Source of the DNA: Styela clava
Taxonomy: Eukaryota; Chordata; Ascidiacea; Stolidobranchia; Styelidae
Direction of reading: 5' to 3'
Length of the DNA stretch: 64,000 bases
NCBI RefSeq assembly: GCF_964204865.1
Contig: NC_135251.1
Coordinates: 6,572,001 to 6,636,000, forward strand
In this document: positions 13,748 through 27,486 of the stretch, piece after piece
Layout of the letters: each line of letters starts with the position of its first letter
Numbering within the stretch: the stretch's first letter is position 1
Translations under genes and position numbers: made by a program
The notes under the pieces: model-generated
The model's database searches: none
Told to the model about the DNA's origin: nothing
Seen by the model: only the letters and a program-made list of their open reading frames with translations

Positions 13748-14653
13748 GATTAGACTATGAACTAAATTATCAATTCTTTACTAATCATTTCTCCGTGCCT
13801 TATAACTATTAAAAATAATTACATCATGTTGAAATAAGACAAACTGTACAAAATTACCGCCTGAACCTGCAAATAATTATCGTTCACTACTAACTGAAGG
13901 AATTCGTGCAATGGTTAATATTCTTAGACTTCATATGAAACAAACAGCTACATTGATATAATCCCACCTAACTTAACTATCGGATGTGGTTAACGCAAGA
14001 ATAAAAATGAAGATTTTATTTTAGTTGAAAATGCTTATCTGAAGATCCTCTTCAATGAGCAATTAAGCTGTTTTTGGAGAGAAAATTTTACTCCGTATCG
14101 ATTTCGTTTCACTGATTTATTGAAGATTAAATAAATACGTAAGGTAGATTTTTATTGCATAGGGGATAGAATAATAAGAATAAAGTGAAAGGTAATAATT
14201 TATGGGCAAATGTTAAGAATCACTGAAGTAGAAAAAAGTAATAAATACATTATTGTTCAAGCCTAATATCACAAATTTAATTCCCGACAAATAAAAACAG
14301 TCGGCCTCACAGATTGTCCCATTATTATCTCGAGCTAATAAAGTAGCAAATCTAACCAATGTACATAAAATATGCCCGCAATATTTTTGTTTGCGAAACC
14401 TATAACTATGTGGCGTGAGACACATGTCTAGGGTTGCGCTATTCTAGCGATGTAACAGCCTTGTTTGAGTCGATTATAATTAGTTATCCATCTTTAGATT
14501 ATGTCCGAAACGTGACAATCTGACAAATAGAGGAATTTGCGTGATCGTCTGTCGTAATCTAGAAGAATTTTAATGTGACGCTTTCGGTGAGTATTATTGA
14601 ACGAACGCCCAGAAAAAATTTCAATATTAGTACTCGGTGCGTACACTGTGAAT

Positions 14654-14792
14654 CAGTGGTTTCCAATTTTATGAGAATGTACAAATATGAAACATTCCAG
14701 AGGCTTGAGATACCCTTCTTCAGTATTTGTGAGGCTGTAAGAAGAGTTGTATGAAGCCTGGTGTGCCGCGGAACCCTGATTAAAAACCATCG
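14654..14792. mobile_element. Degenerate hAT-like fragment
   Basis: The left end is CAGTGGTTTCCAATT and the right end on the other strand is CGATGGTTTTTAATC. The right portion is similar, in reverse orientation, to the start of the element at 17699. No target duplication could be matched, so the limits are approximate. Confidence 0.45.
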
Positions 14793-17698
14793 TTATGGAC
14801 ACTAGATCTAGATCACAGGCAAATAAATACAAATTATTTGAATAAATTATGCCCCGTATAATCCACACCTAATATCCTGTAATACACAACCTTACATCTG
14901 TATATAAGTACTTGCAATACCTCTTGTCATTCCAGTGTTAATACGTTACATTGGTACTAGTACTAGTTATTTGCTTCGAGCGAATGATCATATACAAAAT
15001 CTCAGAATCAAGTTTTCAGCAAATATTCATAAGAATGAGAAATATATTATTTCTAATACGGCAGATTTGTGAAATGGGTTTCAATGAAAAAGCCCGGTAA
15101 AATTTTGTAGTCGTACGCAGTTTGATATCTGTTGAAATATTTTGTGAGCTTTTAAAATTTATTATCTATTGATAGAACACTGTACTGTGTGATGTCAAGT
15201 CAAATATGCTGAAAAATAATATTTAAATGTTGCTCATATCTTTTTCCAAATATTTCCAATTTTGTTAATAAGATAAAAATAAAAGTGAAATTACATAAAC
15301 CCGCCGTGTAAAATAAAAATATCACCAGAAACTTTTTGCACAAATATTATTGTGTTTAAAAGTGATGGATTCGATTTGTGAAATGCTAAGCGATATCCCA
15401 CTGGTCCTCATACATATTTATACAGACAGAGATTTCCTATTTTTTTTTTACTTTCATTCCATTAATTTTTTTAAGTTATTTCCTCCGAATTGAGATCATA
15501 ATTTTGATAATAGGAATCCAAAATATTTGATTTGATTATAAATGTACAATATTGAAAGCAGGGTTTGTGAAACATCACCTCATTCTGACCTCAATTAAAA
15601 CATAGGACAAACACTGACAAAAACACGCTGCATATTGTTGTTGTAATTACCGTATGTCATACATAATGTGACCAGGTGATGTAACGTGATTATGAATTGT
15701 ATAAACCAATAGATTTATTAAAATAAACTTAAAATTAAAAGAGTGGACAAGGAGGACATCCTGTAGAATACACATTGTATTGTTAAGGTTATTGAATGAA
15801 TAATTTTAAAATATGACAAGTTACAAAATGTGATGCATTATACAAAATTATTTCCCTGGTGCATATGTAGATTATCGTAATAATAATCGTAATATTCATA
15901 GATCTCTAGTGACTTGATAAGGAAGAAAAGGAGGAAAACGATATCCCATATACATAACTGATTCCATATGACCTGCGACTCGCAGTAGCTCCCTTGGATT
16001 GAATCGAGAAAGCAAATGTCATGTAAGGTGTTTATAACATCTTGAAAAAATGTTACTCAAGGTAACTTTTGGTACGAAAAAATAAATACATGTATTTAAA
16101 TAGGTAAATTAAAAAAATTAATTAGACATTAGGCCGTTATACTTGTAGTCAAACGTCGATTCAAGAATTGAGAAGATTAGTGGCTCTTTTGCGACCTCGT
16201 CTGTGCTTACAATTTTAATCACAATATTCATTGCAACATGCCAGCCTGTATGCAAAATAACAATGGGTATTGCTCATACGCTACATTTATTTAGTCACTG
16301 ACTAGAGATTTATGCTAGGATTCATTGTACGCTAATCAACATATGCACGGGCGCCATGATTTTTCCTTGTAATAATTAAGTGAATGCTGAAAATGTTCGA
16401 ATTTTGATCAGAAAGACACTACGTTGGAAAAGTTTGAATTTATATAAAAAAGCTGTTGTATAATGCATGAAACGGAAATATTGAACCCGGCTTTTTTCAA
16501 TCGAGTAACTAATCTTGCCTTAGTCGGGAAGGTAACAAATATATCGTTGTATGCACTTGTAACGCCCTATTCGATACATTGATCCACTATTTGTACTCCA
16601 TGATACCAAGCGATCATTATACATTTTATATTGTCGTCACTCGTCGATAGGAACGATATAATTGAAAACATCGTGTTTTATTGAAAAATTCAATTTTTTC
16701 GAAATATTGTCGAAACAAAATTATGGTTTCACCATTTATTTCAGTGTTAAGAACATGTGCTTCGACAGCATTGTATTTACCTCAGTGTATGCCGTTCCTA
16801 TTTTTTAAATTCCATTGAAATATTGTTTACTTTTAATATGACGTCTTGTTTTAGCTTTGCGTCATATTTTGAAAATTGTTATTTTTGCCCAATCATCTTT
16901 TCGATAACCCTAACAATCCACTGTGCATCATACACTATGCCATTCCCATCAACCCTTCAATGATTAGTTTATTCTAATAAATACATATATATAAATAAAT
17001 AAATATATATATGCAGTATATATATAGAATCCCTATTTGCGTTGTATGACCTGGTCATCATATATATGACCTTATTGCAATAACAAAAATGCCTCGTCAG
17101 CCTAATATTTTAATCGAGGTCATAATGAGGTGATACATTACAAATTTTGCTTTCGACATTATCAATTTTGTTTACAAAGCAAATTATTCTGCAATATCAT
17201 CACGATATGAAGGAAAGATTAGAAATCTTCAGTTGTATATTTATTTCTGAGGACTATTCAGTTACTGCAAATTGAATCCATGTTTTTCAAATTCCATTAT
17301 GCAAAAAGTCGCTGTTGATAACTATACGTTTAATATATTTGATGAGACAATTTTTATTTTTATTTTTTTATCATTCAACATATTTGACATAAAATGACAC
17401 AGTACACAAAGTCTATACTGGAATTTCTTTAGACACCCAAGTGTAGTGAATTTCAGCAGCTGGCAAAATAGATCAGACCGAAATTAGATAAAATAGATAG
17501 CGAATTGAAATTACATACGCTTATTGAACTACATCAGGCCTTTTACTAAATCGACCCCACAAATCTGCCGTATCACAAAGAATATGTTTTATATTCTTTA
17601 TTTTCTATTTTGACTATTTGTGAGTCATGGAGTTTTGCTATAAAATTTACTAAAAGCACGCATTATTGGGGGTCAAGCAAACCATCTAGTGTCCAGAG

Positions 17699-17970
17699 CA
17701 ATGATTTTCAATCAGGGTTCCGAGGCCCCGGTTCCGCCATTTCAGTCCCTGGGGTGTGCCCGTTTACTTTCAAATCCGACAGAATATATTGACGTACTGT
17801 ACGTACATTACATTATTGGAATATATTCAACATCAATTAGATTTCCCACTATTATTTATCTTGCTGCATGTTAAAGATCATTCTGTTTTGACTGTAGACC
17901 TACTGAACTGGAGAAGCTACTGGAATGTTTCCTTGAGGATCTGTTTACTCAAAAAGTTTGAAACTCACTG
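17699..17970. mobile_element. Degenerate hAT-like MITE
   Basis: Ends are CAATGATTTTCAATC and, on the other strand, CAGTGAGTTTCAAAC. Flanks gtccagag / ttctagag are a weak 8-bp duplication (5 of 8). A second hAT-like end (CAGGGCTTCCCAAA) begins directly after it. Confidence 0.55.
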
Positions 17971-20568
17971 TTCTAGAGCAGGGCTTCCCAAATTTTTAAT
18001 CTTGCGACCCCTTCCAATATATTAAAATTTCCGCGACCCCTGTTCACGTTTAAAAAGCTAAACAGTTCAAAACATGCAAACGCACCACTTTTCTGATCCA
18101 ATGTGTTCTCTCGAAATCGTGAGATTTATGTTTTGCACTGGTTTGAGATGTTGTGTTCAAAAGTCTAATAAAAGTACCAAAAGCTTGGTTGCGGTAGTAA
18201 AATGAAAGTTACTAGAAAGTTAGATTGGATGGTATTTTTTATCGTCTACCTTCTTCGAAAAGTGTAAGCATATTGAATAGTCATCGTTCTTTGTAACTGT
18301 AGAATAGTATGAAGGTCATTTAAACCCACATTTAAACTCATGGTTTATAATTTTGAAATGATGATGAATGTTAATATTTCAAGGAGAATAATCTAATTAT
18401 CTTGTACAATGAATATTGATTGAATATAATACAACAATGTTATCATGATTAATCATCATATCATCGGGTATAACGTATTATCTTTTGCAGAATTGTCTGT
18501 GAAAAGGTTACACATACCCACACAGATACCATTTAACGCGTTGTTTTTGCTTTAAATATAAATTGTGTGTTTTAATAACACAGCTAAGGGTTCATAAAAA
18601 GTATGTTTGTTTAATTACGTGCATAACTATATTAAATGAAATAAGAAACTCTTTAGGATGCGAAATGCAGCCTAATATGGCAGCACAGGAATATAATTAC
18701 ACAGATCAGGATGTAATAAAAGGTCAGTGCGCTCAGTGGTGTAATGTTACTATTGTAGCTTCGCGTAATCGCAAAGGATGATTATATATGGTGTCCATGA
18801 AGTCTTGAATTTTTTTTAAATTGAAAAAGGAGTTCATCGATACCAAATATTGCTTACAGATGTATTTAATTCTTAATTCTTAAATATTTACTGAATAAAA
18901 AGATCAAACCTGGTTTAAGATAAGATATTTTACAGGAACTTTTTTGACTCCCTGTATAGTTAAATGCGATTATCAATCAAGACCGAGTGAGAAGAGGAAG
19001 GTTGAACTGGCGCTCTATTTTTATGATATATCCCAATTACTAGCCAGTAATGTTTTTACAGACGATAAGCTACGAGAAAGAAGTCGACAAACGGCTATAT
19101 TATTTAGCCTTATAATCTTTGAAACATATAGCGAGACGTGTTGTACATTTTTTACTATTTAACCTAGTTTGCTAGTTTGAAGTTTATTATAAACTTATTG
19201 CGTTATGTAATGGAATCACGAGTATTCAGAAGGAATTGCGATATATATGCAAAACTAATCAGGTTGAATGACGCACAACCGTAACTCATTTTTTTTATGA
19301 ATGTAACTTACTGTAAATGTAATTATTCGCACGTTGTACTAGATTTGTTTACCTTTATTATTTCCGTTTTCGACTTGCTTCTATCTCTGAGGTAAATATT
19401 TGACTTTATGCCCAAACCGAGAGTTTGACGAACGACATAATGAGTATAATGCAAACGTAAAATACATCCAATGTAATTACACGGCGACTTATGCCGTTTC
19501 GTATTTGATTAAGTAAAGGTGAAAACTTAAGAATACCGCCTAAAATGATCAAAAGTGGCCAAAACATAGTATTATTAGCTATCAAGCTCTAAAGGATATT
19601 TTCAGTCAACTCCAAGCAATGAAAATAACATACTAAACATTTAACATTTACATGGCCGGGATAGGTATTTGATCATAGTCATTCATGATATTTGTTCGAC
19701 CCCTTTGTGTATAAATCAAGTGAGATATGGTACTAATAACTAAGCAGGCTTGTCTAAAGTCTTATTAAAAAGGGAGGTGTTGTGAAGCCTCATAAACAAT
19801 AAGCAATCATTAGGTGATATACGAGGCCGTAAACATTTCATGTCTTCAATTTCTACAAACTTGATGAAAAATTGTAATGTGTGAATCGAAGTTTTTTGTT
19901 AAATGTGAAAAATGGTTATGATATATAAATAGATATATATAAGGATAGGAATGACAATATCTTAACATTTTTTTTTTTTTATAAATACGATTAAAAAGAC
20001 ATCTAAAAATTCGTAAACATCTTTTTAGGTCTATGTCATGCAAATTTTTCTGTAAATAAAACTTGACATCAAGATAAGTTAGTTCATGCAACACTATGAT
20101 CAAATTTTTGCAAAATAGTTTGGTGTTCGTACACTTATGTGACACGGTAGCCCAAGGTAAGTCCAATTTGAACGTAGACAATAATTGAAATTCCCTGAAA
20201 AAATTTTCTGATGGACGTGTTTTAATATAAACATTGAATTAGGATAGCAAATAAGAAACTTAAAAACGTACAACAGATTTATTGTATAAATACATTTTTG
20301 TAAAGAAATGCAAAAATGCTATCAATGCTAAAATGTGAGATTTGGAAACTAAAACGGCGCTCTTTAAGTAATGCAAATTGCACTCTCCACCTTTTAGATA
20401 ACTGTAAAGTGGGAATACGCAGACAATACAGTCGCTTTGACACACTTTCAAATTGTCCAACAAACGTGAATATGGCAATAACCGGTCCATGGTGGAGGCT
20501 TTCTACAATAGATCATGGATGTTATTTTACAATAAATATTTACACAAAAATAACCGTTCACTTTTCAG

Positions 20569-20859
20569 ACTTCTCTCTTTCACTGACCGCTATCACACAC
20601 GAAATTACCGTCAACCTCGATGAAACGGCATCTGTTCATTTGAATATTTCAACATCTGACACGGTGACAGTGACTGCGTATAAATCGAATAATGTTGCCA
20701 GAGTCATAGAACAGAAAATAGTCACAAAGTCACAAACGGAAGTGACATTTAATATTGGGCCAATCGGTGATTCAGATACAGGAAAATATACATTCATCGC
20801 AAAACCAGATCCTAGTAATGCATATGACCAACGTGTAGAAGTTGAAATTAAAATAAAAG
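20569..20859 (+). CDS. Ig-like module exon a1
   Basis: A 291-base, phase 1-1 exon preceded by TTTTCAG and followed by GTAATATT. It contains SDTVTVTAYKS and IGPIGDSDTGKYTFIAKP, almost the same as the minus-strand exon 3370-3660. It is the first exon recognised in the plus-strand receptor. An open frame extends upstream to an ATG at 20316, but that stretch has no signal peptide and crosses a good acceptor, so it is read as intron. Confidence 0.8.
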
Positions 20860-21272
20860 GTAATATTATATAATAAAAAAAATCTAGTGCATATAAATAA
20901 GTTCAACGTTATCCTAAAAAACGCTTAGTATTTATTCTGGTATTGTGTACAGAGCAAGCTCGCGTCTGTTACATGCAAACACTGATTTTGGTAAGCAGCC
21001 ATAAATAAGATTATCGTGGAACAGTAATTTCCTCTTCAACTGTTTATTACGTGATATTGGTAGGATATTGAAGGATGTAGCATTCATAGAATATTCATAA
21101 TTGTTTTGTCTAATGTTTTTTATTCAACGTAAACATTCTACTTCTAAGAATATCTGAAAATAGAAGAAACTTTTATAATTACTGATGTAAAATATAAAAT
21201 CAAGAATTTGTATTCATTCATATTGAAAATTGGATCATCAAAGCATATTTACCGTATTCTCAAATTTTACAG

Positions 21273-22411
21273 ATCCTGCCAGGACTGCTAAAACCAACGA
21301 CGGCTATTTGCTCGAAAGTTTTTTGACAGCTGTCACAGGGCAACACACAGCAAAGAATATTTGTAACGGGAGAAATGGATGGCTGGTTAATATAAAAAAA
21401 TAACACAATGCAAACCAACATGAAAAACCTTTTGAGGTAACCGTTAAAATATCATTTATGAGTCTGTAATCATTTTGATATAAATCATGTTCAATCTAAG
21501 TTCAATAAACCAGAGTATTCTGGAATTTTTTTACATACCACACTAGACATACATATTTGACTTCAAGTTATACAGAACACAAAATTGTTTCAAAATTGAA
21601 TGCTATTTATATATATATTTTGGTTTCTCATATTTCTGCTATATTCTCAACCAGCCAAGTAAGTCAAAATTTGACATGACAACAAAAATCTCTTATTGGA
21701 ATTTGCTTCAGTTTTAAGCCGCTCCGGCTCAAGTCCATTCTCCGAGGAATACTCGAAAACAATTTATAATTTGTTGATGCATTAAATCAACCAAATCAAA
21801 CAAAAATTGAAAATATCGATATAGCTTCAACGACTACTTTTTTTTAACATTTTACATTACCAGTGGATTTATGTTTGGTGGAAATGAAGATATTTTCATT
21901 GGATTGGAATACGATTCCAAGTTAGGATGGCATTGGGCAGATGATACGAGATTGGACTACAAAAATTGGTGAGTGATCTATTATAAATTTTGTTCCGTAT
22001 CTTTAACCTCGTTCTGATTCTACACAAGTGGCGACCTAGACACATTTACAAATACATGACGAGATCCCAAACATGTTTCACTAATGATGTTTTTTTTCGA
22101 GTACCCTAATCAGTCAAATATAGACAAATCCTATTCTCAGTGAGATGGTGCTTAGCATATTCACTTAGCATATTCGTCTCGATCCAATGCCATATAGAAT
22201 TTGAAAATGTATTTACACTATGCAACATGATTTCGTTCCTTACTGTAAAACTAAATTATAAAATGTAATAATATAATTTTATTTTATCACAGGAATCTTA
22301 TGGAAGGTGGAACATCCAATGGTCAAAACTGTGTTCAAATCAACCCTAAAACAGGAAAATGGGGTGACATTAGTTGTGGTGGGGCTATCAGAAGATACGT
22401 CTGTCAATCAG
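21273..22411 (+). pseudogene. CTLD a (three exons, frameshifted)
   Basis: Exons are 21273-21436, 21864-21968 and 22293-22411. The first is 164 bases long, where both homologous copies are 163; the extra base lies in a run of seven A at 21393-21401 and puts a TAA in frame directly after NIK. The second exon (DIFIGLEYDSKLGWHWADD) and third (NGQNCVQINPKTGKWGDISC, RRYVCQS) are intact. The long loop lacks EPN/QPD and the WND site reads WGD. Confidence 0.8.
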
Positions 22412-22671
22412 GTAAAAGAATAATCACATTATACCTGTCTAGTGCTTCGAAAGCGAGAATGGGTTATTCTACGTTCGGAATTGGGTTATGAGAGTTATGA
22501 ACCAAACTAATACAGGTTAAAAAACAAATTTATAAAATATTTCACAGGGTAGCGTGACAGATAATTTGAAAAAATTAAAATATGTTCCAATTTAAATTTT
22601 ATTTAAATAAATTATTATAATAATTATTATATTACTATATTATTTAAATAAATATTCTTCAACTTTCACAG

Positions 22672-22953
22672 AACTTTTGACGATCAAAGCTACTGTGACG
22701 GAAGTAACTGTTATACGAGGAAATTCGACATCTGTTACGTTGAAAATAAACAGTCAAGATGGACCAGTGAACATAAAAGTTTACAAACTCCCAGACGAAA
22801 CATCTATTGTTCACTCTGAACCAGATGTTGAATCTACTTATACGTATATATCAGATCCAATCTATGATTTTCGAAACGTTACTTATAAGTTCGTGGCTAT
22901 CCCAATAAACAAGACATACAGTAGAGAAGTAACAGTGAATATTTATGTACATT
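22672..22953 (+). CDS. Ig-like module exon b1
   Basis: A 282-base, phase 1-1 exon encoding a second kind of beta-sandwich module with VTLKINSQDGPVNIKVYKLP and SEPDVESTYTY. It has no disulphide pair. The exon at 27110-27391 is a close copy, so the repeating unit of this receptor is Ig-a, CTLD, Ig-b. The family was not identified beyond Ig-like. Confidence 0.75.
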
Positions 22954-23334
22954 GTAAGTTGACTATTTTTTGTATATATTCTACGCCCAAATTTGTTTGC
23001 TCTGTTTGACGCCTCTTCATCCTTTTGCTCCAACAAGGTAATTGTTATCTAACGATATGTGAGTACATACATTTATTGTTTTTTTTATTCAGTATCGTAT
23101 TACAATACACGGAAAAGACTCCTTTATAGTCTTAAATCCATGCACAATCAATTTAATCAAATTGGCATATGACTATAAAATGATAATAGAACCATTGTAG
23201 TCTCAACAGGAAGTAACGCCGAGAACCTCTCAAACAAAGTTTTCTATCTGGAGCCATGAAATAAGCTTAGTCAAAGACCGTAAATGTTATATTACACATA
23301 AATATTTACACAAGGATACTCTTTCACTTTTCAG

Positions 23335-23625
23335 ACTTCTCTTTTTTACTAAGCGACATCACAAACGAAATTACCGTCAACCTCGATGAAACGGCATCCG
23401 TTCACCTAAATATTTCAACGTCTGACACGGTAACAGTGACTGCGTACAAATCCAACAATCTTGCCAACATCATCAAACAGGAATTAGTCACAAGGTCACA
23501 AACAGAAGTGACATTTAATATTGGTCCAATTGGTGATTCAGATAGAGGAAACTATACATTCATCGCAAAACCAGATCCCAGTAATGCATATGACCAACGG
23601 GTAGAAGTTGAAATTAAAATAAAAG
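23335..23625 (+). CDS. Ig-like module exon a2
   Basis: A 291-base, phase 1-1 exon with the same module as 20569-20859 (NEITVNLDETASVHLNIST, DSDRGNYTFIAKP). It joins in phase to the preceding Ig-b exon and to the following CTLD at 25755. The downstream intron carries the GACTCGA-type minisatellite that is also found next to the minus-strand copy. Confidence 0.8.
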
Positions 23626-23694
23626 GTAATATTATACTGAAAAAATTTACAGCTGTATTTAACAAGTGTTTAATATTATTTGTGGTTTTAGAAA

Positions 23695-23850
23695 TTCGAT
23701 TGGTTGACTCGACTCGAATTCAAATCAGGTGTTTCAATGAAGTCATACGAATCATTTGAGCAAAATGACCTGACTCGACGTTACTATAATCATACGAGCA
23801 AAATAACTTGACTCGAACTAGACTAACTATCAAAATAACAGGACTCGGAG
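23695..23850. repeat. Minisatellite-like GACTCGA repeats
   Basis: Imperfect repeats of a motif with TTGACTCGA and CATTTGAGCAAAATGAC occur in the intron after the Ig exon. They correspond to 3120-3290 on the other side of the inverted arrangement. Confidence 0.6.
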
Positions 23851-23999
23851 AAATTATTGTGCAAACATTTGAAATAGGGAAAAAAATCTGAATAAATACC
23901 GGCTGTAAATGCTGTGTTAAAAAGAAATCAAAATAATACTAGATTTCTACAGCAGTAACTTGAATTAAGAGGTGACGGTGCCAATAAATTGTCGACTAC

Positions 24000-25560
24000 A
24001 TGATTGAAATCCCAGTATTTTAAATGTCTAACTATGAATTTGTTAATACCTCTTTTCATGCGGTATATTTTGTGTGCCATCGCTTCTGTGTCATTGTAAT
24101 CGATGAATCAGTTAGTGTAAGGTTGAGCGATACGATAATTGATGAGTGTCTTCAATTGAATTAAAACTTCCCTCAGCATTTACAATGCAGTTCGAACTTT
24201 TGCTATCCAAACTGTTCCATTACTTGACGGCGTACCGGTAGGTTATAACTGAGGGATATGCATAGTTAACTTAATATAGTTTGCTCACGCTTTTTTCGTC
24301 TTTGTTTATTTATGTTACACAGTTCTCTCGTTACGCTTGAGTGATGCGTCATGGTATTCTCTCAACGCGCTATTGTGGCTCGTTTAGTACCTAGCTATCT
24401 GGCTGTAGCCCATGTCTGATGGGTATGTAGGTAATCGGACTAATATGTGTGCGATACATAACAGGTGTGGCAACTTTTTTAATTTATCGTCGACTAAAAC
24501 ACCACCCGACCCTCGACTAGGCGTGTGTCGCGCTTGGGCGATGTAAACGGATTCAACAGCGACTCGAAATCCAAGATATATGTATTTTATTGGGAGCGCA
24601 AAATAAATGTAACAAAACGAATTGTTTTGCGTTATAACTTCGTATTTTCGCAAACCGGGTGTCATGAAAAGTAAAAATTTGATCTAAATTAATCGAAAAT
24701 AATGTTCTATCATCTAACGTCGGGTACTCATCATTTTCCGGGTGAACTCGAAAAGTCATTGAATTTAAAATGGAGAATGTCTCACTATTCCAAAAAATTA
24801 AGATAATTACATAATAATAAATGAAATGGTGCAATAACGCCATCTTCGAGTTCTGAATATTCAAGCTGGGATTACGGTGTTTGATGTCTGCCACAAACGC
24901 TTTTGCGGACTCTTTGCGAGTTTGATATCGTTTGTGGGCTCTTCGCGAGAAAACACAAGTATGATCACACGAGACAGATTTCGTCACAAAAGAATAACGC
25001 TCGTTCCTGATTAATAAATTATAAATTCGAAATACAAAAAATGACGCACGGCGCCGAAGAGGCGGAAACCGAGTCCTAGGGATTCGAATCCTCCGGATTC
25101 GGTATACTATACCGTTCATCCCGGCCTGGGAGTATCTGAATTCTTTTGTGCTATAATCCTGGTATAAATCTTTAATTACTATTCAATAAGTGCAATCACA
25201 GAACAGTAGAATTTCTCTGCCCCTACTCCACTTTGAAAACTCATGGTACCGACGCAGAGATGACGGGCAGATGCCACGATCCCCTACTTCATCCTAATGC
25301 CTCAGTGTATCTTTTCATTTATTTCAACCTACAAAACCATTCCGAATACGCAAATAAATTCAAATGGAAATCCTCTTTTATAAGCTTCAAAATATAACAA
25401 ACTGATGACGTAGTAACGTAACACTCATGCGTAGGGAACCGGGGATGAGCGAACTATATTCAGTAAACTATGGTTCATGCTTTGTCAAAATACCTTTTCA
25501 TCGGAGACCTTACTCGTTGCCGCCTAGCAGGTAGCAGGCGGCGTTCGCGTTCAAAACATA
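24000..25560. other. Long intron with unclassified repeat-like sequence
   Basis: This part of the intron between 23625 and 25755 has a more mixed base composition and a 188-codon open frame on the minus strand (25119-24553) that resembles no family I recognise. The end of the interval (GCAGGTAGCAGGCGGCGTTC, about 25529) matches the minus-strand gene's intron near 2690-2715 in reverse orientation. Confidence 0.4.
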
Positions 25561-25754
25561 TACGACATAAGATTTTAGAACTAATTTTGTGAGAGGCGAA
25601 ATCTGATCTGCCCTTATTCGACTCCAACTATAAACTAGTGAACAAAAACAAGTTTATTTTTAATATATATAGTAGTATTGAGTTTTGAACGACTCGCCAA
25701 CAACAATATAATTTGATTTAACCCGTGCATAAAAAAGTATGTATTTACTTTTAG

Positions 25755-26829
25755 ATCCGGCCAGGGTCCTCAAAACTGACGATGGATATTTGCTCGAAAG
25801 TTTTCTAACAGCTGTCAAAAATCAATCCACAGCAAAGCATAATTGCAATAAAAGAAACGGCTGGCTGATTAACATAAAAGATAACACAATGCAAAACTAC
25901 GTGGAAAACCTCGTGAGGTAACTTTAGCATGTCAAATGTCTGTGACCGTACGTAACTATTTGATACAAGTCGTTTTCAAATTATTCTTTATATACCATAA
26001 CATTTCGGAGAATTCGTCACAAAAATCCATTCAAAAGTTAAAGAAAGTACATTTATGTTTCCATATATGTATTCATTGTTCCCAAATCTTGTATGTTTTA
26101 CATGATACAAGAATTTTTGGGGGAAATTTACTCTATTAAGACCACGCTTTTCGTTTTCAATTCTGTTAAGTAATTGCTCGTAAATAAATAGGAGTTTGCC
26201 GATGCGAAAGCTATTTTAAAACTTCTTTCATCTATCATTACTACTTCCACGTTCGATACTTTACATTACTAGTGGATACATGTGGGGTGGAAATAAAGAT
26301 TTTTTCATTGGATTGGAATACGATTCAAAGTTAGGATGGCATTGGGCAGATGGTACAATATTGAACTATACCAATTGGTGAGTGATATATTATAAATTTA
26401 ATGATGTATCTGAAAACTTTTTCTGGTTCTACACAAGTAGCGACTGACACACTTTTGCAGATACATGACGTGAGACTGAACATGGTATACCGATGACAAT
26501 GTGCTTTCGAGTTAATCAGACACTGACAAAGCCGTATGCTCGGTGACGTGGTTCTTAGCAAATTTGTCTCGCATGTTGGAGGCGATTCCCTATTAGTTGG
26601 CCCAATGTCATCTATCGTTTGAAAATGTATATACTCTATGCACAATGATTCTGTTCCTTATTGTAAAACGAAATTATATAATTGAAATAAATAACTTTAA
26701 TTTATTACAGGGGTGGTTATGAAGGTGGTATATCCAATAGTCAAAACTGTGCTTGTATCTTCTCAAACACAGGAAAATGGGCTGACGTTAAATGTAGTCA
26801 GGTTATTAGAAGATACGTCTGCCAGTCAG
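25755..26829 (+). CDS. CTLD b (three intact exons)
   Basis: Exons 25755-25917 (163 bases), 26273-26377 (105) and 26711-26829 (119) are in phase and open. They encode DDGYLLESFLTAVKNQ..., CNKRNGWLINI, KDFFIGLEYDSKLGWHWADG, QNCACIFSNTGKWADVKC and RRYVCQS. The WND position reads WAD. The first two exons are the nearest relatives of the truncated minus-strand CTLD at 1883-2513. Confidence 0.8.
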
Positions 26830-27109
26830 GTAAGAGAATGATCAAAACATACTGAAGAAATCGTTCTGATACAATATAATATCTGTTGCTCCGAAAACGA
26901 GAAATGGGACATTTCACTTTCGTGAATGGGTAATGAGTATTATGAACCCAACGAATACGGGTTAAACAAAAATTATATAAATTTCACGGGGTAGTTTGAA
27001 ATATAATTTGAAGAAAAAAAATGGCTAAATTTGTGTAAAAAAATTTATAATATTAATATATATTTATTTTATTATATTACAGTTTCTTTTTTAATTTATT
27101 TTGCTACAG

Positions 27110-27391
27110 TACTTTTGACCATCAAAGCTACCGAGACGGAAGTAGTTGTGATACGTGGGAAATCGACATCGATTACGCTGAAAATAAACAGTCAAGATGA
27201 ACCAGTGAATATAGAAGTTTACAAACTTCCAGACGGAACATCTATTGTTCACTCTGAACCAGATGTTGAATCTACTTATACGTATACAACAGAACCTATC
27301 GATAATTCTCAAAACATTACTTATAAGTTTGTCGCGACTCCAACAACTAAGACATACACTATAGAAACACTAGTGGATATTTATGTGCATT
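27110..27391 (+). CDS. Ig-like module exon b2
   Basis: A 282-base, phase 1-1 copy of the 22672-22953 exon (VLLTIKATETEVVVIRGKS..., SEPDVESTYTY, KTYTIETLVDIYVH). The donor GTAAGTTGACTA and following intron are also conserved between copies until the hAT insertion at 27487. Confidence 0.8.
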
Positions 27392-27486
27392 GTAAGTTGA
27401 CTAATCTTTGTGTAGAATTTATACGCACATTATTGTTTTCTCTGTGTGACCCTTTTTGCTCCAAAAAAGGTCACCGTTATTTAACG

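Larger units (their letters stand above)
9003..20568. other. Gene-poor interval between the two receptor halves
   Basis: I found no exon with recognisable similarity on either strand across 11.5 kb. Only short open frames without coding character occur. The interval holds several miniature elements, listed separately, plus isolated hAT-like ends near 11451 (CAGTGGTTCTCAACC) and 17979 (CAGGGCTTCCCAAA) whose partners were not located. No signal-peptide or lectin exon that could start the plus-strand gene was found. Confidence 0.6.

Noticed and set aside
20316-20568. Upstream in-frame ATG extension of the first plus-strand Ig exon
   Set aside because: A strong TTTTCAG acceptor lies exactly where the homologous exons begin, and the extension has no signal peptide or conserved sequence.
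25070-25100. GGGATTCGAATCCTCC, similar to a tRNA B box
   Set aside because: The match is mostly due to a short palindrome. No acceptor stem, D arm or anticodon arm could be laid out around it on either strand.
24553-25119. 188-codon open frame on the minus strand
   Set aside because: It shows no recognisable domain, lies in an intron of the receptor on the other strand and has a composition unlike the real exons.
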